Shown: positions 44,474 through 62,067, counted from the stretch's first letter. The stretch: 64,000 nucleotides of DNA from Lonicera japonica (GCA_021464415.1 CM038467.1:25845748-25909747); one strand, 5' to 3'. Notes: generated by a model from the letters alone, not told the origin. Translations and numbers: made by a program.

Positions 44474-46513
44474 AGATATTTTGTATTTGCACCTCATATT
44501 TTAGGAGTATTTTGTAGTTGCATCCTACATTTTATTTTATTTTCATTTGCATCTTACTGTTAGTGTGATCTGTTAGCTTTTACACAAATGGACTAAAATA
44601 CCCTTGAAGCTTCCACCATGCCATTCTTCTCTTCTTTTCCGCTTCACCTTTTCCTTTAATCTTCCACCACACCATTCTTTTTTTCCCCATTTCACTTCCT
44701 CCTTTAATTTCTTCCATTGCATGCTATGTGTTTCTTGAAATTCTCGGATGGTAAAACATAACCCACTTCATTTTTGTGCTTTTAGATGCCCTTTGACTAT
44801 TTAAATTTTGGTTTTGTTTAAAGGGGAAGTTGTTACTTCAATATTATACTCGATTCCACTTTGACCTAATTTGGTTTCATCATTTTTAATAATACCCAAT
44901 TTGTTCTTATCACTAAATCTACTAAACTTACAATCACTAGATAGAATAAAATATCTAATTTTTGTTGAAATTGGTTGGGTTCCACTACAGTCGGACCGAA
45001 ATTCCCCAAATGGATAGTTAGAGATTTTTTGTAGCTGAATGGGAGTAGTGAGGTCCAAGAGAGAGGCCAAATAAGAGGAAACTGAAGAACAAATATAGAC
45101 AAGAAACCAAAGATATAAACATTTAATCTTTCTTTAATGTTATGTTTTGGTTTGATATGTGCTTTGCTTTTCGATTAGTTACAGTGGATATGGTGATGCT
45201 CTTTTTATGTTTTGATTTAGTTTAATGCTCTGTTTTTTGTTTAAGCCATTGTCACAGCATTATATTCCTTCAGACATTATGGAAATTATGTTACTTTTTG
45301 TTAGAAAATGGGTATGAGAAACCACATTTTCCACCATTTTTAGGGCAAAATTATAATAAGACTTTGCACTCGGTTGTGAAAGTTTTTAATATATTCATGT
45401 TCTACTATGTGAGTACAACGAAATCGTGTATTTATATACTCAAAATGGTTAAGGGGTGAATGAGAAATTGTCACCTAAAATGAACAAGTTGAAATGAAAA
45501 ATGCAATGAAAGTGGGTTGTCCCACATTGAAAAAATGAAAAGGCTTTTACGGGTTTATAACTAAACTCAAATGAGTGCTTCATTGAATGATTTAAAATAA
45601 GAGGCTCTCTGTCGCGCACACTGGCACGCAGGGGGGTGCAAATCACGGACCGAAATAAACCTGAAACCATTATGGGTCGTGTGTGCCCGCACCTGCGGAC
45701 TGAAAAGCGAACCTTGCGCGGGCTAAGTTTTGTACCCGAAAAAATTAATTTTTTCAATTTGAATTTTGAAACTCATTGCATTCATATCAATTAAATTGCC
45801 TTGCCACTTAAATGATCAGTTTTTGAAAAACTGATTTGGTTTAACGACTATGTTAATGGTCATTATACTCCATTTTTAATTAAAATGAGACTTGGCTCAT
45901 TCCATTACACAAAAAAAAAATCAATCTCGAAATCCTCTCTACTCTAACTTCTAGACCAGCCTTCATCTCCTTTTTAGACAGTAAGTTCTTATCCGGTGGT
46001 AAAAATTCACGCATATTCAGTTCGATCAGTGCGCTTAGGTGCTAAAGTGCCACTGAAGCATCGTTTTATCCTAGGAAACATATGCCGTTTAGCAACCTCA
46101 AAAGCACACCCGAGAGGTAACGTAACTGTTTTAAGGAGATTGTGATTATCACAGGACTCGGTGCCGCGTTATATCAGTTTTTATGTCTAAAATTGCATAA
46201 ATTTTATAACACTTTTTTCGTTTGGAATGGCTTGAACATTATGGGTAGTGGATTATGTTCATTTCTTCCTTTTTGTTTGCTTCACCAATTGCTCTATTTA
46301 TCTTTTTGATTTGATTCTTCTTAGAACTCCATAGCCCTCTATCTTTCAGTCTGCCATTCACGTGACAAATAGGGGGTTTTTCGTCTACTTTTATAAAAGT
46401 TAACAGCAGCTAAGAGATTCCACTGACGGTGGGCTGCAAATGCAAGAAAAATAAAATATGGGGTGCAATTGCAAAATATCATCTAAAATATGGGGTGCAA
46501 ATACAAAATATCT
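44474..46513. mobile_element. Long-TIR (Mutator-like) element carrying a solo LTR
   Basis: Left end AGATATTTTGTATTTGCACC and its inverted copy GGTGCAAATACAAAATATCT at the right end start a TIR of about 120 bases (44474-44590 against 46395-46513). Flanks ATTTTTTTG and ATTTTATTT agree at 7 of 9 positions, weak support for a 9-bp duplication. Excluding the solo LTR at 45299-46211 the element is about 1.1 kb, with no transposase. The interior (44590-45298) is CT-rich then mixed; it may hold captured host sequence but I cannot identify it. Confidence 0.65.
45299..46211 (+). mobile_element. Solo LTR, diverged relative of the mosaic element's LTRs
   Basis: 913 bp from TGTTAGAAAATGGG to TTATAACA, flanked by CTTTT at 45294-45298 and 46212-46216 (perfect 5-bp duplication). 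Shared blocks with the LTRs at 28718-38968 in reverse orientation include CACTCGGTTGTGAAAG, GGTGAATGAGAAATTGTCACC, GTGAGTACA.CGA and GTTTTAAGGAGAT. It has no internal region, so it arose by recombination between the LTRs of a full element. It is much older than the mosaic. Confidence 0.9.
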
Positions 46514-46585
46514 ATTTTATTTTATTTTTTTACTTTTGGTGTTTACGAGGTCAAAGAGATGCAAATATTAGCTTATAAGTTGTTT

Positions 46586-47953
46586 TACAAATAATTAGCA
46601 CTTTTGACCATTAAAATTTATTACTTTTTTAATGTTGTTTTTTGATCTTTTTTTATTTGAAATATCCTTAAAGTTTGCTCCACGTGCCACGCTCATCCAA
46701 AAGTGGATGTGCAGTTAAAATTGTGTACAGAAAGCACACATGCAAAGCATGAACTCGTTTGTATAAGGGCAATTTGGGTATTTTGAATCAAAGAAAGGAA
46801 AACCCTCTATCTCCCCCTTCTCCCTTTCTCCCCTTCGTCTTCTCCAGTTTCATTGCCAAGCTCACCATGCTAGAATGGCCATGGAGTAAAATCAATGTAT
46901 ATTCCACTGAAGAATTTAACTAAGATTTGGGTAGCCAGAGAGTAAAGTCATCATTAACCCAAAAATTTAACATTGAATAATTCAGAAATTGAACATGAAG
47001 AGAAAAGAATAACAATGGAATTTGATTTCAAATATGCTTCTCGATTTTGAGTTTGGTTTGTATTCAATTTTGTACGTTATGTGCATATGTACTGTTTGTG
47101 TTCTTGCTTTATTTTAGGTATCATTTGCTTTATAGATGTCGAAACTCTTTATTTCAGATTTTAGATGTGCTTCTTCATTTGTTGCAATTGTTCTCGATTG
47201 GAATAATGAAAACCTTGAATGATTTTTTGGTTAGCGATTAATAGGGATAGTAATTTTGCCTTATTTTTCTATTCATCTGTTTTCCTTCTTCATATCCATG
47301 GCGAAATCAGCAAGACAAAGAAGAAATTATATTTTCTATCATCACATCCTTATCTCTCTAAAACTTTCTCTCTAGCTAAAACATATCCATACAAAAGAGG
47401 CCTTCTTATCAACCATAATTTCTATAAATATTACGTTTTTAAGGATTTACTATGAATCTTATTTTATTCTTCTTATTTTTAAAAATCAAACCCAACGTAA
47501 ATTTCACTTCTGATATGGGCTTGTGTGCATATGTATAGTTGCCTTTTTTAGTGTTGGTATATATATACTGTAAAAGTAATTTTGATGATGGATTTTTATC
47601 CTTTCGCTTTTTTGATACACCATGGGTGTTGATTTTATGATTTTTTACAATTTTCCATATGGTTTCTAGTTAATATGAATTTCTAAATGGATTATGGAGG
47701 ATCATCATTGCAAGAAATAACTAGCCCTATGTAAAGAAGGTGATTGATTCGAAAATACCCAAATTGCCTATGCACAAATGAGCCCATGCTTTGCATGTGT
47801 GCTTTTCTTCCACATTTTTAACGAGACATCTACTTTTGGACAAGTGTGGTATGTGGAGCAAACTTTTGAGATGCTTAAGTCAAAAAAATAATCCAAGATG
47901 ACCGTGAGAAAAATCATAAACTTTAAGAGTTAAAAGTGTTAATAACTTTTGTC
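46586..47953. mobile_element. Long-TIR element (Mutator-like or foldback)
   Basis: The left arm (about 46586-46800) and right arm (about 47745-47953) are inverted copies: TTTGCTCCACGTGCCACGCT against GTGGTATGTGGAGCAAAC, AAAGTGGATGTG against CATCTACTTTTGG, AAGCACACATGCAAAGCATG against CATGCTTTGCATGTGTGCTT, and GGGCAATTTGGGTATTTT against AAAATACCCAAATTGCC. The arms are about 210 bases. The interior of about 950 bases starts with a CT-rich leader-like segment and short open frames with no known domain. No clear target duplication. Confidence 0.6.
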
Positions 47954-47959
47954 TTACTG

Positions 47960-48735
47960 TTTATTTACTTTACTACTTAGAGTTAATAACTTTACTCTTG
48001 TACAAAAAAATTTAGTCAAAAAAAAAATCAATCCTTAAATCGGCAAAGGTGGATCCCCACTTTATCAACTTAAAGGAAATCATGCGGCTAATTTTTTTTT
48101 GGATATTTTGTTTAGGTTGTGAGTGGAATCCATTTCCAAGCTTAAAAATAGGAGCAAAAATAAACATAATTCTAACGCTCGAAAAATAATAGGCTAACTT
48201 TTGCACCTAACTTAGGTTAGATTTGTTTACGGGAGAAGAATTAAATTTCACTGAATTGCTTTACAACGGAATTTTTTTTCATGGAAAATGAAATTTTATG
48301 GTGCTTTTAATAAAAAAGTTGGAAAATGTTTGAAAACCCTTTTTTATTATTATTTTTTTTTATAAATTTAGTAGCATTTGAAATTATTATTTAATTTTTT
48401 AATCGGAAGGACCCATCACTTAAGGCCATTAACCCACTCAAGTTGTCTATTCGGAGGTGAAAAGAAGAAGAATGTGCGCCAATTTTTGCTCAATACTAAC
48501 ATCTTGGTAGCACGAGCATATTGTTCTTTTGAAACAAACATACTTGCCAAACTGTTATACAATTGACCGTGCTGTGTTCCTCTATAGATGTTGCCTTTGA
48601 GTTATAATACGCTATTTTGGTACGTGTTGTCTGCGACATTGTTTCGATTAATGTATCTAGGGAGGCCATGCTTATTTTTTATGACTGACTATTTACACCA
48701 TTTCTAAACATGTTGTCATCGTCAATTGGAACGGC
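47960..48735. other. Intergenic, no gene recognised
   Basis: AT-rich DNA with poly-T runs and no supportable gene or element ends. Confidence 0.5.
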
Positions 48736-48739
48736 GAGT

Positions 48740-49146
48740 GGACCATCTCCAATGGTATTTCTACTCAAGCAAATTTCTATGATAGAAATGAATAATAGAA
48801 AAAAATTTCTCTAATGGGTATTTCTATCTCTATTTCTATCCTAGGTGGAAGTCTATTGGGATTGGGAATTTCTATCACCATTTCTACATGTAGAAATGGT
48901 GATAGAAATTCTCTATGTGACATGGCAAATTTTTATTGGTTGTTGTACACCCACTAATTCTCTCTCTTCATTAAATAGGGGACAAAGTAAGGAAGAAATT
49001 GAACAATAGAAATCACCATTGGAAACCATATTTTCTATCATTCTACACCAATATAAATATATTGCCAATAGATATAAAAATATTATAAAATAATATGAAC
49101 ACATAAGATAGAAATGCAAAAATAGAAAACACCATCGGAGATGGCC
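48740..49146. mobile_element. MITE with inverted ends and an internal perfect palindrome
   Basis: Left end GGACCATCTCCAATGGT and right end ACCATCGGAGATGGCC are inverted. The interior carries repeated TTTCTATC/GATAGAAA motifs in both orientations. A perfect 46-base palindrome lies at 48866-48911. About 407 bp, non-coding. No clean target duplication seen. Confidence 0.6.
48866..48911. repeat. Perfect 46-bp palindrome
   Basis: Left half GAATTTCTATCACCATTTC followed by TACA; the right half is its exact reverse complement with no spacer. Confidence 0.92.
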
Positions 49147-49984
49147 TTATATCTCTTTCCTTATCTGAGTTTAGTGGGCCTTGGGTTGAAACTCTTCCGA
49201 ACAAACCCATTACTGTAGAATTTTTAAAAATCTTGAAAAGTTTGTCATAACCAATTAAACCTTTCTTTTTAAAAATGTTTGCATTTGGGTTTGCCTACAA
49301 GAAAAAATATAAAGCAATTTATGTAAGCATACAGGAAATGAATAATTATAAAATAAAAAGTAGTCATGTACGAAACAATTTTTGTACCTTCAAATATGTT
49401 GTCCAAACATTGTCCTCAGTAATTAAAATGTTGGTTTATGGGCTCCACCCAAAACTTGTTATATTAATCAGTTTATGAAGTGTTTTAATGTTTTGTCATA
49501 TTTTGATAGTCTCGTCATTAATAAAAGCATTTATACTAATAAGAAACCTTAATAATGTTGCTTGTTGGTCTCAAAATTTCTGATCCGTAAAAAAAATGCT
49601 GATCATAAACATTTTCAGATGTTCATCAAGATAAACATTGCCTAGTATATAAAAACCCTTATCAATATCCCATACATAAAGTATTGCCTACTATATAAAT
49701 TTATATACATAAGGCACTGTCCAATATATAATATATATATCAAAGAAAATCTTCTAACTATATAAGGCATATTATCAAACACTTTATATGCATTAACCAT
49801 TTCCACTTCACACGCATATATATATAAGGCACTAGAGAACTAGAGAACTATTTTTTTTTACCTTTGTTATTTGTGCTGGTGAGAAGTTGTCGGCGAAGAT
49901 AGTTTCATTAGCGAATTCAGCTTTTGGAGAATGTAGTTCGGATTTAAGATAAAAAAATTTTCTTGTAAGAGCTATTTACTTTAC
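49147..49984. other. Intergenic, no gene recognised
   Basis: AT-rich sequence with repeated ATATATAAGGCA-like strings (49625-49830) that may be a decayed minisatellite. No gene. Confidence 0.45.
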
Positions 49985-49987
49985 TTA

Positions 49988-50301
49988 CACTCTGTTTGAT
50001 AGCAACATGAAAAATGAAAGGAAAAATAATTAATTTATATGAAAAGATGGAAAATAAGTTTAGGGATGTTAGTGATATTAACTCTTGGTTTTTGCATTTT
50101 TCCATGACAAAATTTTCTTTAGGTGATAGTGGAGAAATTTTTTTCACAAAATATTAAAAGAGGATGGATGACATATACTCACAAAAATGAGTATGAGATG
50201 AGATGGAGATTATCTCACTATATGCCTTAACTTATTTTTCATCTTTTCACCCAAATTAATTGTTTTTATTTTCATTTTCCATGTTGCTATCAAATGGAGC
50301 C
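49988..50301. mobile_element. Tourist-like MITE, copy 2
   Basis: 314 bp, flanked by TTA at 49985-49987 and 50302-50304. Ends CACTCTGTTTGATAGCAACA and TGTTGCTATCAAATGGAGCC are inverted with a few mismatches. The body shares GAAAAGATGGAAAATAAGTT and ACTTATTTTTCATCTTTTC with the copy at 1583-1890. PIF/Harbinger-type by its TTA duplication. Confidence 0.85.
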
Positions 50302-50545
50302 TTAGCTTCCCTTTTTTCGCCTATAGATTTATTGTGAAGGGAAGAAAGTGTCAACTTACAAACTGACTTCAGATATTCGATCGTCGGCCCACTTGGTAAC
50401 TTAAGAAATGGAGTTTTGAAATCAATTTCAAGATTTATTCATACAAATTAAAGATGGGCAGCACAGAACAACTCATTTACAGGAGATTATTCAGCTTTTT
50501 TTAAGTTGAAGCTATGTTGGCGTAGGTTATGGAGTAGGTGATGGT

Positions 50546-51263
50546 AAGGGCTGACAATTCGGGTTCGTGTGTCGTGTTTGGGTCGTGTCAACACACAAGT
50601 ATTACAGAATTAGTGTCAACCCGAACACGACTTGTTTAACTAATCATGTCATTTATATTAACTCGAACATGACCTGTTTATATTACAGGTTACACGACAC
50701 GACCCGATTAACCCGTTTAATAAATAGGTCATGTTAAATCTGCAACTCGACACGACACGATACGATTAACCTTTTAAGATTATAATGACAATTAAGTCTC
50801 ATATAAAAAAAAATTAACTTATTTTATAATAATTTTAAATTTTTAATAACTAATAATAAGTATCACCCAATACCAAAATTCAATATTAATAATCTAAAGT
50901 CAAAATATATAACATTCCATTATCGAAGCATAAACATAAAAAATTAGTATTTTGTCCATCATTAAAAACATAATAACTATCATCTATTACCAATACTCCA
51001 AATAAGAATATAATTGTTAAAGAAAGATGACAAAATAATAAAATATATATATATAGCTGTAAAAAAAAATAAAAATAATAATCGTGTTAATTGCGGGTCA
51101 ATTTCGAGTTATCGAGTGAACCCGAACTCGACCCGTTTAATTTGCAGGTTAAACGTGTCTGACCTAAAATTGACCTGAACCGGTTTATGCTTGACCCAAA
51201 CCCGCTAACTCCGTGTCGAGTTCGTGTCGAGTTAGCATGTCATATCAAATATTACCGGCCCTA
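50546..51263. mobile_element. Non-autonomous hAT element
   Basis: Ends AAGGGCTGACAATTCGGG and ATTACCGGCCCTA are inverted over the outer bases. Flanks GTGATGGT (50538-50545) and GTGCTGGT (51264-51271) match at 7 of 8 positions. Subterminal ACACGAC, CGTGTC and ACCCG motifs are reiterated. The AT-rich centre is non-coding. Confidence 0.8.
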
Positions 51264-51271
51264 GTGCTGGT

Positions 51272-51655
51272 GTAGCTTATAAGGCAGAGAGTTGTAGCAC
51301 ATTGAGGAAAAGACGGGTAGCACATTGAGGAAGAGATGGGTATCACAATCTTTATTAAAAGTAGAGTAGAAGAAGAAAATTGCCGAAGAAAATGAGTAAT
51401 AATTCAGGAAAAACAAGAAACGGAGCATTTAATTGAGTAGAAGAAGAAGAGAAAAGAGGTCATGGACTAGAGCTTTGATAGAAGACTAAAAAATCAACTC
51501 ATACTTTATTAAAGGTATATTGTGGGATGTAAAATAAGTTTTAAAATATTAATTTTTAAAACTTAAACCAAAAAAGATTTTTTTAAAAATACATTAAAAA
51601 TTATTTTATAATTTTTTCCCCAAAAATGACCTGGGTGTTTGTAAATTCCTGTTAT
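51272..51655. other. Intergenic upstream of RPL3
   Basis: Purine-rich then AT-rich spacer between the hAT element and the RPL3 promoter. No gene. Confidence 0.5.
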
Positions 51656-51660
51656 AGGAC

Positions 51661-51870
51661 TGGGCCGATTAGGGCTAATGTTACCCACCAAGAAATGTTA
51701 GGTCTCCAGTCCGGTCCATATGTACACAACTTCACATGTACACTTTCAAAACCCTAGAACCAATACTACAAAGATCTAATCTAACGGCCAGTATCGAATT
51801 ATGAGCTATCTCCAACATCAATTCGCTATAAAATCAATTCGAAGGTTAAAGCTAGAGGCCACTAGGGTTT
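51661..51870 (+). promoter_or_regulatory. RPL3 promoter motifs (site II and telo-boxes)
   Basis: A site II-type TGGGCC at 51661-51666, a telo-box AAACCCTA at 51748-51755, and a second telo-box in reverse (TAGGGTTT) at 51863-51870. This pairing is characteristic of plant ribosomal-protein gene promoters and couples expression to growth. There is no obvious TATA box, also usual for this class. The transcription start is inferred to lie near the second telo-box. Confidence 0.7.
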
Positions 51871-57146
<5,276 letters not shown>

Positions 57147-58600
57147 TTCAAGTGATGAAAGGGAGAGGGATTTATTTCTACTTTTTCTTTGCAAGTTTTG
57201 CTGTTTTTTATTCGTCTTTAGGAGAGTTGTACTGCTACTAGTAGTAGAAGATTGTGGTTTTGGATTTCGCATGCTTTTGAAGATGATTTAGATTTAAATT
57301 TTTTGGATTACTATTTTGATTAATAGTTCAAAGTATTTTCGTTGATCTATTTGTTTGTGTGTTATTTTGGAGGATCTATTTGCATATAGTGCCTTTTTCT
57401 ATTGAAAGCAATTTTTATATTAGTATTATTATTCTAAATAAATTCAAACTTTACTTTATTAGTTAAAATAATTAAACAATTTAGAGTTTGTGTTTAATTG
57501 GGTATTCTATATAAATTTTTTATATAACATCATAACAAACGTTCTGAGGAGGAGGTTATTTAATAAATCAATTAATTAAAATTTCGTTTTAAAGCTCACC
57601 ATAAAGATTTGTATATTAAACTTTATTTTGTTTGATTGCTTTTAATATCATAATAAATTAAGAGTTTGTTTGATTCGTATATTAAACTTTATTAGTAAAT
57701 TCTAAAAACTTCGTAAAAATATATTACTCTTATTTATATATATTTAATTAAGAGTTTGTTTGATCATCTATGCACTTAAAAAATTTAAGGAGATAATTTT
57801 TTATAATTTTCTTCTTATTATTAATTGACTTTTACACTTTACACTTGAAACTATGTTTTGTTTATATATATATGTTATTATTTTTATTTTATACTATTTA
57901 TTCAATTCTTAGTATATATGTATTTATTAATGAATTTAATGACATTTGTCAAGTACTAAAACCACCCGATGTGTACAAAACTAGTATAAGTAAATGGAGA
58001 AAGTCATGGGATATCCAATCCGCGCTTTGGAGTAGAAATGGTGCACACTATTCCAATGCTCGGAAATTTACAATTACCTGGAAATTTGCCCTCACTTCAT
58101 CGATCTGCAATTTCAATGTTTTCTATTTACCATATATTTGCAGATTATCAGTTATCTCTATTTACCAAATTTTCATGTTTTTTGGATGAAGTATATTGTC
58201 GGCCCTACGTGTAAATTCTTTCCTCTACGAGTTAACCCAAGGAACTTATTCAAAATCTTAGCTTGGAGAGGGGTATCTCCTTATCAACAAAATGTCACAT
58301 ACTCATTTTCTTTCTTTATTATGAAAAGAAGATTAGATTTTGAAGGCAATGGACTTGTCCTTTGATTGAGAAGAATATCTATTGAGGACATCGAATTCAA
58401 AGGTTCGAAATTCTATCATAATAACAATTTTATATAATATTTAAATTTATGTCTTACCGGCTACATTTTTAGCAGTAATATCTTCTCTATCTATGTAAAC
58501 AATGCAGGTTGTTAACGTGAAAAATATATTTAAATAATTATCCTTCTCCTTAGAGCCCTAGTTTTATAACAATATTTAATATATATATATAGAGAGAGAG
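57147..58600. other. RPL3 3' flank and intergenic DNA
   Basis: The first 200 bases are T-rich 3'-UTR-like sequence, then AT-rich DNA. A richer block at 57960-58365 has open frames with no domain or homology I recognise. No gene supported. Confidence 0.5.
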
Positions 58601-58604
58601 AGAG

Positions 58605-58735
58605 CATTTCTGGTACGGACCAGTCCGTACGGACTAGTTCCTTTTACCACACTTTTGTGTCGTAAAAATACTTGGAAATGTATTTTTATAACGCGAAAGC
58701 GTCGTAAAAGGAACCCTAATTTGAAATTTTCTCTC
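58605..58735. mobile_element. Short hairpin element, copy 1
   Basis: Begins GCATTTCTGGTACGGACC, then a hairpin made of AGTTCCTTTTACCACAC and TCGTAAAAATAC against GTATTTTTATAACGCGAAAG and CGTCGTAAAAGGAACC, and ends TTTGAAATTTTCT. A second copy with the same layout lies at 62068-62222. About 130 bp, non-coding. Confidence 0.6.
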
Positions 58736-59370
58736 TCTATATATATAGAGATAGAGAGAGGGAGAGAGAGAGATTGTCCACCATGTCTAAAGGGAAAGGG
58801 ATTTCTTGTTGAACATGCTGGGAAAGTAAAAGGTTGCTTGAGTTGGAGACACTCTGGGTTGAGAAAAGAAAAGCTAAAGAAGGAAAATAAAATAAAATAG
58901 AATATATTGTGAGATTCAATTTGTTTTGTTTTTTTCAACACTTTGCTTTATTGTCCTTTCTTATCAGGTGGCTTTTCTTTACAAAGGTGTCTTATTCACA
59001 TATTTATATTATATATGGAGAGCCTAAAAAGTTACATATTCTTTTGTTGAGGTGACTCCAATACATCAATTCAATGCAACTAAATTGTTAAACAGTCAAC
59101 AATGGAAAAGCAAACAAAACCAAATTGCTAATCTTTGTGACAAATCTTTGTGACAGAACCTTATGACAAATCATTAACAGTGGTTATTCAAATATATATT
59201 GTATTCTTCATTTTCGTTGTGTAACTTTTGAGATAAACGGCTAGTTCGTCCAACACGTGCAAATGAAAGTGTTGAAAAATAAGTATAAAAACAAAGATTG
59301 TAAAAAAATTTGAGGCAAAACTTTCTAATTAGAAAGCGATTGAGAGCATTGTGTGAGTTTGATAAAGGTA
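58736..59370. other. Intergenic, no gene recognised
   Basis: GA/CT microsatellite (58728-58772) followed by AT-rich DNA. Open frames here come from the microsatellite and are not supported. Confidence 0.5.
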
Positions 59371-59375
59371 TGTCC

Positions 59376-60221
59376 AGGGGCGGAGCCACCCATAGCTCAA
59401 GGTGGCATTTGCCCACATTATTTTGTAAAATTTGCTTATTTTACTACTACCAATCTTTAAAGAAAATTATTTATAAGTAGAAATATACAAAATCCTTGAG
59501 AGATTCTTTTTATCTAATTTTTTTACTTTATTTTGAAAGGAATATCTAAAAGTCTATTTCTTTAAAATTAGTACAAATTTTACAAGAAAGAATATAGAAT
59601 CAATAAAATCTTAAATAGAGATGAGGGCTGATCCCATTTGAGCTAAAATTCTTAAACACTTATCATCTATTTATGATTTGATCGAGAACTTGATAAAATG
59701 TGAAGAATTTTTTTTGTGCATATGAAATGAAATGATATAATTGGAATAACTTTAGATGAGCTTTTTTCAAACTTTCTCAGACACGGTGATTGTTTGGTGG
59801 AAAAAAGAGAGATTCACTCATTGAATTGGAGGGAAACTTCTTCCCCCCTCTCTCTTCCTTGTTATTGTCATTTATGTTTGAGCAATGTTTTTATATTGAC
59901 TTTTTACCCCCAAAAGTATATATATTAGATACACACGAATATGGAAAGGAAAAAAATTAGATCTCTATCATATGCAGTAGATCTGCAAAAATAAGATATG
60001 GAATGATAACATAACACGAACCGACACAAAGTTACAGGTTAATATAGTGGCAGAGCCAAGATTTTAACTCTATGGAAGTTTGATTAAAATAAAATAAAAT
60101 TACAACAAATAATAACACGACAAAATAAAAGTCTTTAAAAAAATAAATGCTGAATTTGTTAGTCTACCATCCTTACCATGTAAGGCTAAAAAGAGAGTGC
60201 AAATCCAAGTAAGAAATCCAA

Positions 60222-60257
<36 letters not shown>

Positions 60258-60504
60258 ACGAGTATAAACTCTATTTTTCTCTCTTTTGTTTTTCTTTGTG
60301 AAACTCTTACGCGGAAAAATGTTCTTGTTATTTTGTTGGTCTTACTAAAAATAATTACAATTTTATCTTCAAAGTTTTAAGACTTTACAAATCCAACTCA
60401 AACTTTAAAATTTTACACAAAAGTTCATGTATTACTATATTTATATATAAAAAAAAAATTCCAAATCAGGTGGGGGCTTAAGCCCCCACTTTGCCTCCGC
60501 CCCT
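59376..60504. mobile_element. Candidate DNA element with AGGGGCGGAG ends
   Basis: Left end AGGGGCGGAGCCACC and right end GCCTCCGCCCCT are inverted; GGTGGC and GGGGGCTTAAGCCCCC lie subterminally. The span is about 1.13 kb. A further GGCAGAGCCAAGATTTTAA at about 60051 resembles another left end, so two related elements may be nested. The right third (60340-60470) resembles 5080-5184. No target duplication found; superfamily uncertain. Confidence 0.5.
60226..60254. repeat. GA microsatellite
   Basis: Uninterrupted AG dinucleotide run of about 28 bases. Confidence 0.9.
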
Positions 60505-60689
60505 AAGTTAGTATATACAATATTAACGGTTTTGAGTCATATTAATACTAACCCGATTAAACCGATAAATTAATGAATAGGGTTTTTATCTTCTTTTTTT
60601 TTTTCAAAACAAAATTGAAAATATAAAATGTAAACAACATGATTCAAACATTTGCTATAAATTATAACTAAAATCATCATGAGGCCCCT

Positions 60690-60985
60690 TAGGTCCGTCT
60701 ATTTCGAAAAATAAACGTGTGAATTTTTTTCATAAAACTTGATGAAGATCATCTCTATCGAATTTCATCAAAAAGTGGATTAAAAATCTAAAATTTCAAC
60801 GTTCAGATGCATATATATCAAATTTTCAGCTAACCCACTTTTTGATTGAGTTTTTTTATAAAATTTGGTGGAGATGATCTACTTATTACAAATATTATTT
60901 CCATTAAATTTCATAACAAAATTCATTCTTTTATCACTTCGGAATACACGGTCCTTAAGAGAATGATCCTCTTTAAAATACATAT
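60690..60985. mobile_element. Diverged MITE, relative of 2918-3308
   Basis: Carries the same internal order: GTGAATTTTTTTCATAAAAC, GAAGATCATCTC, ATCTAAAATTTC, then the inverted right half with GGTGGAGATGATCTAC and AAAATTCATTCTTTTATC. Outer ends AGGTCCGTC and CGGTCCTTAAGAG match the family's GGTCC motif. Target duplication not resolved. Confidence 0.6.
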
Positions 60986-60989
60986 ATTT

Positions 60990-62064
60990 ATATATGTTGG
61001 TGTAAAATTAGGGGTCAGTTGAGCACGTGCACACAGGAGCCCCATTGTCATATCCCACTGATTAAGGGTCCATTTAAATTTGATATTCTTACGCGAAGAC
61101 CCCCCCCTATTAATTTTTTTCCACGCCTATTTGAATCCTTGTAAACAAAATCTTGTTTTGCAACTATTACCCAACTTTTCCATTGGAAATATTTAATATT
61201 GTTTATTGGTTGGTAATCGTATCTATTGGTCGCAACTTTTTTTACAAAATAATTCACTTACATTGTAATTGTACAAATACGAAGACGCTCTTAATAATGC
61301 TCTTAATCTTTATGCTTTTAAATACTGCTCGCTCACACAGATACTCTTCACAACTATACATACATCCGTATTTATTCGACGAGCTGCTCATTTTAGTTAA
61401 ATTATTATTATATCTTTAACAAATTCTTATGGTTTAAATTAAGACAAGAACTAGTGCAACTAATTCAGCAATTAGCTTTAGTGCTTCCGACAAAAGTTTG
61501 TGAGGGTCCTCTTTTGCTTCTTTTATGTAACAAAGGCCTATTTTCTTCAATTGAATCATTTCTCTTCAAGTATTGCATAGCTGTAACTTTTATATCCAAC
61601 ATTCTCTCTCTGTCACTCATCCATATTTAACTTTGGCCTATTTTATTTTATCTTTCATATTTTATTATATACATGTCCAATTCTTGTGTTACATGTAAAC
61701 TCCATAATGTTCAAATCACTATTTGTTGCAGCCTTACCTAGGCTTCTTTAGGTTTTATGTGGCAGCTTTTTTCCTCTTTTCCACTCCTTCCAGAGAGACC
61801 TTCACACCCACCCAACCCCACCCCACCCCACGCATTTTTTTAATTTTTTTTGTAAAGTAATATAAGATGAATTTATATTTTTTGTTTTTGTAGAAAACTC
61901 ACACTGTTACAAGAAGAGACGGAGAATAACGTTAATTTAGCGATTAGTAAAATTTAAACTTGAATTTTTAAGTCCGTGTGAGAGTCATTTACTATTATAA
62001 TAATTTACTCGTTTGTGAAACCTGACGATATATATTTTGTTATAAAACTTAATTATCTTATACA
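60990..62064. other. Intergenic, no gene recognised
   Basis: AT-rich sequence with a CCCCACCCCACCCCA run near 61812-61830. No gene or complete element. Confidence 0.5.
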
Positions 62065-62067
62065 CAA

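Noticed and set aside
57845..58365. Overlapping 114- and 75-codon frames
   Set aside because: No conserved motif or splice logic; Tyr/Ile/Phe-rich translation of AT-rich DNA.
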